Of a stretch of 5,007 bases of DNA, positions 1 to 5,007 are shown in pieces. The notes beneath the pieces are model-generated. The model was not told the origin of the DNA. It ran no database searches and saw only the letters and a list, made by a program, of their open reading frames with translations. The stretch lies in the NCBI GenBank assembly GCA_005240025.1, contig SBBK01000129.1:1-5007 (forward strand), given 5' to 3'. The stretch's first letter is position 1. Every line of letters starts with the position of its first letter. The translations under genes were made by a program, and so were the position numbers. Source of the DNA: an archaeon (GTDB lineage: Archaea > Thermoproteota > Nitrososphaeria > Nitrososphaerales > Nitrosopumilaceae).

Positions 1-893
1 ACCTAAAACCAATTATCGCGCTGGCAATGTCTCGAATCGAGGCTGCAGCAAACGGCAAGATCTTCAGTTCCGACATAAAGAACCTGGATGTTGAAGTGTT
101 TTCGTTTCTTGTAGCAGTCATACTACTAAAACAAAGCAGCATGAACACACTTGTCAGACGGTTTTCGCTTGCAGAGGCAAGACGCGCGGAAAAATTTCTC
201 GAAAAAGACCTAGCAGACAACATAGCAAGCGAACAGCTTGCAATAAAAATAATTCATGATCTTTTTGGCATGGAAATTCAAAAACATGACGACTATTTTG
301 TAATACCTATTTCAGACTATCTAAAACACTCGGTTCATTTCCATGAGCGGGAATGGAAACTGGTAAACAGACTGGTAGACAACGGATCCGTGTTTCTCTC
401 GGCCCATGAAACTGTGAGGCTGATCAGAATGGAACTTGATAATTTTATCATATCAAAGATCCAGTCCGCAAATATACCATCAGTACCTGAATCATTCAAA
501 AAACCAGTATCTGACCTCATCAATCTGGCAAAAAAGTTCACCGTCCAGTTTGTCCAAACAACAGAATATCCGCCATGCATCAAGCACGCAATGGAGACAC
601 TCAACAAGGGGGAAAACCTCCCCCACTCTGGCAGATTCATGCTTGCAACATATCTCCTAAACAAGGGCCAGACAATCGAGGAAATCTCACCCCTCTTCAA
701 AAATGCCCCAGACTACAACGAAAAGATCACAGTATACCAACTAAAGCACTTGGCAGGAAACTTTGGTAGCGGAACGAAATATGCCTGCCCCTCATGCGAC
801 AAGCTAAAAAGTGAAAATCTCTGCTACGCCATACCAGAATGCAACAATATAATCAACCCGCTCCAATTTGGAAGGAAGAAAATCAATGCATGA
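1..893 (+). CDS. priL: DNA primase large subunit PriL (5' partial)
   Basis: Non-catalytic regulatory subunit of the archaeal/eukaryal-type primase; it binds PriS and supports primer initiation through a C-terminal Fe-S domain. The frame is open to the left edge (codons before the Met at 27 read LKPIIALA), so that Met is internal. Compared with Sulfolobus PriL as I remember it, roughly 35-45 residues are missing. The helical N-terminal domain shows family-like stretches such as SLAEARRAEKFL, and YLKHS followed by EREWKL. The C-terminal domain carries the expected cluster cysteines: the PPC Cys codon at 576-578, then SC at 795-797, LC at 822-824 and EC at 840-842, followed by NPLQF, the usual end of the domain. 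One extra Cys at 786-788 makes a CPSC pair. The stop TGA lies inside the start of priS. Family assignment is firm; the true start is outside the window. Confidence 0.93.
   Translation, partial: LKPIIALAMSRIEAAANGKIFSSDIKNLDVEVFSFLVAVILLKQSSMNTLVRRFSLAEARRAEKFLEKDLADNIASEQLAIKIIHDLFGMEIQKHDDYFVIPISDYLKHSVHFHEREWKLVNRLVDNGSVFLSAHETVRLIRMELDNFIISKIQSANIPSVPESFKKPVSDLINLAKKFTVQFVQTTEYPPCIKHAMETLNKGENLPHSGRFMLATYLLNKGQTIEEISPLFKNAPDYNEKITVYQLKHLAGNFGSGTKYACPSCDKLKSENLCYAIPECNNIINPLQFGRKKINA
870..878 (+). promoter_or_regulatory. Purine-rich ribosome binding site for priS
   Basis: GGAAGGAAG lies 7 bases before the ATG at 886, inside the last codons of priL. It is a Shine-Dalgarno-like run, not a perfect GGAGGT match. 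It supports ATG 886 over the in-frame TTG at 868, which has only CCCGCTCCAAT-type sequence before it and would place this purine run inside the coding region. Confidence 0.5.
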
Positions 894-2022
894 AAAAGAC
901 ATCAAGCTTGTAGAAGACTCGCTCAAAAAATACTATTTTGACCACTCTGACCTCGTCCGCACTCCAGCAGATCCAGAAAAACGCGAGTTTGGATATCAAA
1001 AATTCAACTCCGGCATGAACAGGCACATCTCGCTCAAATCCGACAGGGAGCTGCACCTCCTGCTCCTGACCCAGAGTCCATCTGATGTCTACTGTTCAAA
1101 TGCACGCTATCTGTTTCCAAACCTCCCAATGGCAGAAAAAGAATGGCAGGACGCCGAGCTCATATTTGATATAGACTCAAAAGATCTCCATCTCCCCTGC
1201 AGGGCCGGTCACACAATTAAAAAATGCACCAGCTGCACAAACATCACAAATCAGGACAAATGCCCACAATGCAACTCGACCAAATTTGAAACCACGTCGG
1301 TTCTGTGCAAAGACTGCATTTTGGCGGCAAAAGGCGAGGTAAAAAAACTGATCAGTATTTTAGAATCTGATCTTGGAATCAAAGAAAACATTCAGGTATA
1401 TTTTTCCGGCAACGAAGGGTTTCACATACACGTAACAAATTCCAATTACGAAAAACTCGACTCAAGACAAAGAGCAGAACTTGTCGACTATCTGATGTTC
1501 AAGGGTGTCATCCCGGAAACCTTTGGCGCAAGGCAATCAAATTTTGGCAAATCCATGTTCCCGGACATCGACGAAAGCGGCTGGCCGGGCCGCATCTCAA
1601 AACAAATTTTCGGCTCAAAATCAAACAAGACCAAGATCTCACGGCAGATAATCTCTGATGGTTATGTTGCACTCAAAAAAAAATTGGAAGAAATCCAAAG
1701 CCAGCTAGGCGTGCAACTAGACCCAAACGTGACAATAGATGTCCATCGAATATTTCGGCTTGGGGGGACAATAAACAGCAAAAGTGGCCTTGCAAAAACG
1801 CTGTGTAAGGATCTTTCCAGATTCAACCCGGCATCAGATTCATGCTTTATAGATGATGACGAGGTTACCGTTCTTGCGGACTGCCCGGTGGAATTTAAGC
1901 TAAAAAACAAAAAGTTTGGTCCCTACAAAAAGGAACGGGTTTCCATACCAAAATATGCCGCGATTTATATGATCTGCAAAGGATGCGCAAGCCTTACTGA
2001 GTTCATCACCCCAAGACATTAA
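886..2022 (+). CDS. priS: DNA primase small (catalytic) subunit PriS
   Basis: Catalytic subunit of the archaeal/eukaryal primase (AEP fold); it polymerises the primer from NTPs. The start chosen is ATG 886 (378 residues), within the normal family length; a TTG at 868 would add six residues. Seen in order: REF and RH motifs near residues 33-47; a YCSNARYLFP segment at 69-78; the metal-binding FDID (D95, D97) at 94-97; a Cys-rich zinc module at 105-144 (C105, H109, C114, C117, C126, C129, C141, C144); SGNEGFHIHV at 174-183, matching the SGxxGxH nucleotide-binding motif; VTID with the third metal Asp D285; then a motif ending SKSGL at 298-302. The C-terminal IPKYAAIYM segment aligns with the end of the Sulfolobus enzyme as I remember it, so the protein is complete. 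Odd points: E177 and N297 stand where Arg and His are usual, and a second CxxC (C364, C367) lies near the C-terminus. Overlaps priL by 8 bases (ATGCATGA), suggesting translational coupling. Confidence 0.95.
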   Translation: MHEKDIKLVEDSLKKYYFDHSDLVRTPADPEKREFGYQKFNSGMNRHISLKSDRELHLLLLTQSPSDVYCSNARYLFPNLPMAEKEWQDAELIFDIDSKDLHLPCRAGHTIKKCTSCTNITNQDKCPQCNSTKFETTSVLCKDCILAAKGEVKKLISILESDLGIKENIQVYFSGNEGFHIHVTNSNYEKLDSRQRAELVDYLMFKGVIPETFGARQSNFGKSMFPDIDESGWPGRISKQIFGSKSNKTKISRQIISDGYVALKKKLEEIQSQLGVQLDPNVTIDVHRIFRLGGTINSKSGLAKTLCKDLSRFNPASDSCFIDDDEVTVLADCPVEFKLKNKKFGPYKKERVSIPKYAAIYMICKGCASLTEFITPRH

Positions 2023-2031
2023 TTAATCCAC

Positions 2032-2037
2032 AAAGGA
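2032..2037 (+). promoter_or_regulatory. Ribosome binding site deciding the TTG start of the UPF0182 gene
   Basis: AAAGGA sits 6 bases before TTG 2044 in the 21-base gap after priS. Between the priS stop and 2044 the frame contains no ATG, GTG or TTG, and the next in-frame ATG is about 47 codons downstream, after the first membrane helix. The TTG at 2044 (or the one at 2050) is therefore the only sensible start. Confidence 0.5.
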
Positions 2038-2043
2038 AAAACC

Positions 2044-4890
2044 TTGATTTTGTACAGTTCCTCTAGTGAAACTAATTCACCGCCTCCAGATGCTGGCAAA
2101 TACATACGGATAGGAATAATCGGAATCATAGGGATCATAGTTCTGGCAATCGTTGGAAATCAGGGTGTCATCCTGTCGCTAAACATGTCAGAGTTTGGTG
2201 ACCAGTTTACAAAACCTCTCTACTACTCTATAGTCTCCGCTCTTGTCCTTGGCGCCATAGCACTTGTCAATGTAGATGTCAAGAACCGCTCATCAATTGT
2301 ATGGTATTCAATACGCGTGATAATCACATTTTTGAACAGAACAACACACGACCCGGTCTCAAAAAACATCTCAAGTTTCAGGGACTACAAACTGGGCGTT
2401 CCGCATTTTGTCATTTGGCAGATTACCAAGATCTTTCTCTTCGGGGCATTTTTTGTAAACACCATGTTTGGTCTTGCGCTAGTTTACACACTTGACGGCA
2501 ACGACCTGGGCATAAACAACCTGCCAAATCTATTTGCGCTCCCGTTTGTTACGCCATCTTCTGCAGACGGTGCCCAGGCAGTTATCCCGCTCATTCCAGC
2601 ACTTACCATTCTTGTGCCTCCACTGCTTGGCGTTATAGGCATCAGACTGGCAATCTACGTTGGTTTTCATTCCATCATAAAGATAATCACTTCTTACATC
2701 TATGACTCGTCCCAAGGAAAACCCAAGTTCCTAAACTATGTCTCCACAATTGAGGCAATAATTGGAATCGGCGTAATCTGGGCCGGAATCAACATGTTTT
2801 TCATCGACCAGATAGACTACAATACGCGGTATATAATCGGGGGGACACTGGCGGCCGGATTTGCGCTTGTTGCATTTTCAGTCCTTGATAAAATCCGGGC
2901 CAAAGTCCTAACCCATCCAATAAAGCGGGATATCTACATACGCGTCTTTACACTTGTTGCCATTGGAATAATAGCTTCCTCGATCATGGCGGTAAACAAC
3001 AGCATCGCAGACACTCGTAAAATCGAATACCTTGGTCCCTACACACAGCAACAGATCCAAATAAACAGATATCTTGGTGAGCTGGACAAGATCAAAACTA
3101 CAACCAACGACGTAAAACTCGTGTCTGTTTCTCCAAACAACATCGCTTCCTACATAGAAAAAAATGGTGATGTGCTAAACTCTATACGTATATGGGACTG
3201 GGAGGCAGCATATGCAAAGCTAAAGCCGGAAATTGGACTAATCCCATATATCGACTTTGAAGACAACGACATACTGAGATTCAACAACACCTTATACTGG
3301 ACTGCCTCCATGAAGCCAGTTCTCCCGCCAACCGTCAGTCTGGAAAATCGTTGGTACAACGAACACCTAGTATACACACACGTTCCAAACGGATTTCTGA
3401 CGCTTGAGGCAACCACGGGACAGTCAATAGAAAGCAGCGATCTCTTCTCCCAGAGGGCAATCTATTACGGGGAGGGAGGGCTATTTGACCAGACCTGGTC
3501 TGCGTACCCAACCACTCGCGGAAGCACGAGTGCCGAATTGATAGGTGCGTTTTATTCAGGCAGGGGCGGAACAGACGTCTCTCCACCACTAAGCTGGATT
3601 TTTGAACCAAACTTTCTTCTGTCATATCCGTCAACACCAGTGCATGTCATGAGATACAAGGACATATACGACAGAATGGAGCTGCTCTATCCATATTTCC
3701 TATACAGCCTCTTTGGGCAGAAACTGGATCTGTATCCTGTGACCGATGGGAAAAACACCTACTGGCTCATTCCCTTAATTGTCGGATTTGACACTCATTC
3801 TGTGCCATGGTCAGTTGGAAACCCGTACCTGCGTCTTGTGGGATTTGCTCTGGTCGACACATATCAGGGAGACATTACGCTGCTAAAATACGGTGATGAT
3901 TATTTTGCAAAAATACTGGAAAGCCAGTATGGTTCCAAATTTGCACCAATACCCTCGTGGTTAAAAGAGCAGATCAGGTATCCACAGGAATTGTTTACAT
4001 GGAAGACGGAGATGTTTAACATTTATCATGTAACAGACACAGAGACGTTCATCCAGGCAAACGAGTTCTTTGAAATTCCAGAAAAACTGGATGCGTACTA
4101 TATCGAGGCAAAGCCGCCGGGATACGACCGCATAAAGTTTCTGGGCCTTTTGTCGTTGGAGTTGAGGGGCTCGCAGGGCAAAAACCTCTCAGGATACATG
4201 ATAGTAGAAAATGATCTGCCAACACTTGGCCACATGCAGTTTTATGAGGTCCCGCTAAACTCGACTACAAAACTAATTGGTCCAACTGCTGTCAGGGAGG
4301 CACTGGACAAGGACAATGACTTTGCCCAGCTAAAGACACTTTTGAGGACGCCGCGCATTGGGGACAACATACTGTACAAAATCGGCGATCATGATGTTTA
4401 CTTTATTCCAGTTTATACGGCAGGTTCTGGAGGGGGAGTTGTGGCCCAGCTAGGAACCATTGCAACCGTTGGCGCTGCATTCAACGGAGAATACTACGTG
4501 GGACTTGGAAACACGCAGCACGAGGCCTTTGAGGCATACCTGCGAAAGCTTTCGGGAGTGGTACCTGCTGCAACAGGGGGGGAGGCCGAGCTTGATAAAG
4601 ACACAAGAATCAAACAAATTTTGTCTGCGTTTGAACAAAAAGACCTAGAAATTGTGACACCGACATCATTGCAAATCCCGGTGTCGTTTAAGGAAGGCGA
4701 GATCTCATTGTTTAGCCAGTCCGATGTAGACGCAACAAATGAGATGTTAAACAAATTCATAGACGACTTTATTGTGACAAACAAACGGGTGTTTCTGTGG
4801 GAAGAGGATGACGCAGTAAATGTCGGCGTCATAACCCAGGTTGACGGCATACCGGAGCTTCACTACGTTTCAATTCAAGTGGGCAAGTAA
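2044..4890 (+). CDS. UPF0182 family integral membrane protein, function unknown
   Basis: A 948-residue protein of the UPF0182 family, which is found in bacteria and archaea and has no established function that I know of. About seven hydrophobic helices fill the N-terminal third, near residues 21-46, 60-78, 121-149, 180-207, 234-255, 263-281 and 299-316. A soluble domain of about 630 residues follows; by family topology it probably lies outside the membrane. Family landmarks are the ENRWYNEHLVYTH segment at 434-446, IYYGE at 473-477, the YKDIYDRMELLYPYF stretch at 538-552, TDGKNTYWLIP at 567-577, IRYPQELF at 644-651 with a following YHVTD at 661-665, and YFIPVYT at 786-792 before a Gly-rich stretch. 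The usual YTHGYG appears here as YTHVPNG. Helix 1 contains three GII triplets in tandem (24-32). The TTG start is supported by AAAGGA. The gene is in the same frame as priS, 21 bases downstream, so co-transcription is likely; a role in replication is not implied. Confidence 0.88.
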   Translation: MILYSSSSETNSPPPDAGKYIRIGIIGIIGIIVLAIVGNQGVILSLNMSEFGDQFTKPLYYSIVSALVLGAIALVNVDVKNRSSIVWYSIRVIITFLNRTTHDPVSKNISSFRDYKLGVPHFVIWQITKIFLFGAFFVNTMFGLALVYTLDGNDLGINNLPNLFALPFVTPSSADGAQAVIPLIPALTILVPPLLGVIGIRLAIYVGFHSIIKIITSYIYDSSQGKPKFLNYVSTIEAIIGIGVIWAGINMFFIDQIDYNTRYIIGGTLAAGFALVAFSVLDKIRAKVLTHPIKRDIYIRVFTLVAIGIIASSIMAVNNSIADTRKIEYLGPYTQQQIQINRYLGELDKIKTTTNDVKLVSVSPNNIASYIEKNGDVLNSIRIWDWEAAYAKLKPEIGLIPYIDFEDNDILRFNNTLYWTASMKPVLPPTVSLENRWYNEHLVYTHVPNGFLTLEATTGQSIESSDLFSQRAIYYGEGGLFDQTWSAYPTTRGSTSAELIGAFYSGRGGTDVSPPLSWIFEPNFLLSYPSTPVHVMRYKDIYDRMELLYPYFLYSLFGQKLDLYPVTDGKNTYWLIPLIVGFDTHSVPWSVGNPYLRLVGFALVDTYQGDITLLKYGDDYFAKILESQYGSKFAPIPSWLKEQIRYPQELFTWKTEMFNIYHVTDTETFIQANEFFEIPEKLDAYYIEAKPPGYDRIKFLGLLSLELRGSQGKNLSGYMIVENDLPTLGHMQFYEVPLNSTTKLIGPTAVREALDKDNDFAQLKTLLRTPRIGDNILYKIGDHDVYFIPVYTAGSGGGVVAQLGTIATVGAAFNGEYYVGLGNTQHEAFEAYLRKLSGVVPAATGGEAELDKDTRIKQILSAFEQKDLEIVTPTSLQIPVSFKEGEISLFSQSDVDATNEMLNKFIDDFIVTNKRVFLWEEDDAVNVGVITQVDGIPELHYVSIQVGK

Positions 4891-5007
4891 ATGCTCCTGG
4901 TGGTTGACAACGGTTCGGTTTTCACAAAAAACCTTACGCAATTTTTATCACAAAAGATCCGGTTTGAAATCATACCATTTGACAAAATCACAACATCTGG
5001 AATTGGC
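4891..5007 (+). CDS. Class I glutamine amidotransferase-like protein, N-terminus only (3' partial)
   Basis: Begins with ATG on the base directly after the UPF0182 stop and runs open to the window end (39 codons). The N-terminus MLLVVDNGSVFTKNLTQFL matches the first beta strand and following helix of class I amidotransferase domains. The VVDNG start recalls the archaeal GMP synthase amidotransferase subunit, while FTxNLxQFL recalls TrpG/PabA. Such domains release ammonia from glutamine for a partner synthase. The catalytic Cys-His-Glu triad would lie beyond the window, so neither activity nor the specific pathway can be judged, and no gene symbol is given. A weak AAGTGGG at 4877-4883, inside the end of the UPF0182 gene, could serve as ribosome binding site; stop-start contact also allows coupled reinitiation. 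Confidence 0.6.
   Translation, partial: MLLVVDNGSVFTKNLTQFLSQKIRFEIIPFDKITTSGIG

Noticed and set aside
27..29. ATG 27 as the start of priL
   Set aside because: The frame is open upstream to the window edge, and the upstream codons (LKPIIALA) continue the helix expected before the conserved Arg-Ile, so the gene is truncated by the window.
335..700. 121-codon open frame on the - strand inside priL
   Set aside because: It lies wholly opposite a well-supported gene, has no recognisable domain, and its protein looks like a random antisense translation.
868..885. TTG 868 as the start of priS
   Set aside because: It adds six residues encoded over the purine-rich binding site, has no such site of its own, and is less likely than ATG 886, which is well spaced from GGAAGGAAG.
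2019..2026. TTAATTAA palindrome between priS and the UPF0182 gene as a promoter or terminator
   Set aside because: It includes the priS stop, is only 8 bases long with no stem-loop or T-run, and lies too close to the TTG start to be a normal archaeal TATA box with its usual spacing.
2113..2139. Three imperfect 9-base repeats encoding GII triplets
   Set aside because: This is a low-complexity hydrophobic run in the first membrane helix, explained by the helix itself; no sign of a functional DNA repeat.
4494..4850. 118-codon open frame on the - strand inside the UPF0182 gene
   Set aside because: It is antisense to conserved family sequence; its Ser-rich product has no recognisable motif and no clear ribosome binding site. 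Other short frames at 1662-1910, 3150-3416 and 3335-3637 were dropped for the same reason.

Overview
The window reads as a compact archaeal operon, with every supported gene on the + strand. Three signs point to an archaeon, probably an ammonia-oxidising thaumarchaeon (Nitrososphaeria). It carries both subunits of the archaeal/eukaryal-type primase. The intergenic spaces are almost zero. The primase sequences resemble, by memory, those of Sulfolobus more than euryarchaeal ones, but they are clearly divergent. Base composition looks intermediate (mid-40s % GC by eye), which would fit a Nitrosotenuis- or Nitrososphaera-like lineage better than a low-GC Nitrosopumilus. The genus is an inference and cannot be fixed from this window.

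Layout: (1) 1-893, the DNA primase large subunit PriL, missing its N-terminus at the window edge, with the Fe-S cysteines at its C-terminus. (2) 886-2022, the primase catalytic subunit PriS, overlapping priL by 8 bases. (3) 2044-4890, a 948-residue UPF0182-family membrane protein with a TTG start, about seven transmembrane helices and a very large soluble domain. (4) 4891-5007, the first 39 codons of a class I glutamine amidotransferase-like protein, starting on the base after the previous stop. No stretch longer than about 21 bases lies outside a gene. I see no RNA genes, mobile elements, CRISPR arrays or convincing promoters or terminators.

PriL and PriS form the heterodimer that makes primers for replication, and the ATGCATGA overlap suggests coupled translation in a fixed ratio. 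UPF0182 and the amidotransferase follow with such tight spacing that one transcript is likely, but no functional link between them and the primase is evident.

The most interesting signal lies inside PriS. The metal-binding aspartates are intact. However, two residues that contact the incoming nucleotide's triphosphate in other primases appear replaced: an Arg by Glu in the SGxxGxH motif, and a His by Asn in the motif after the third Asp. The zinc module also carries eight potential ligands instead of about four.
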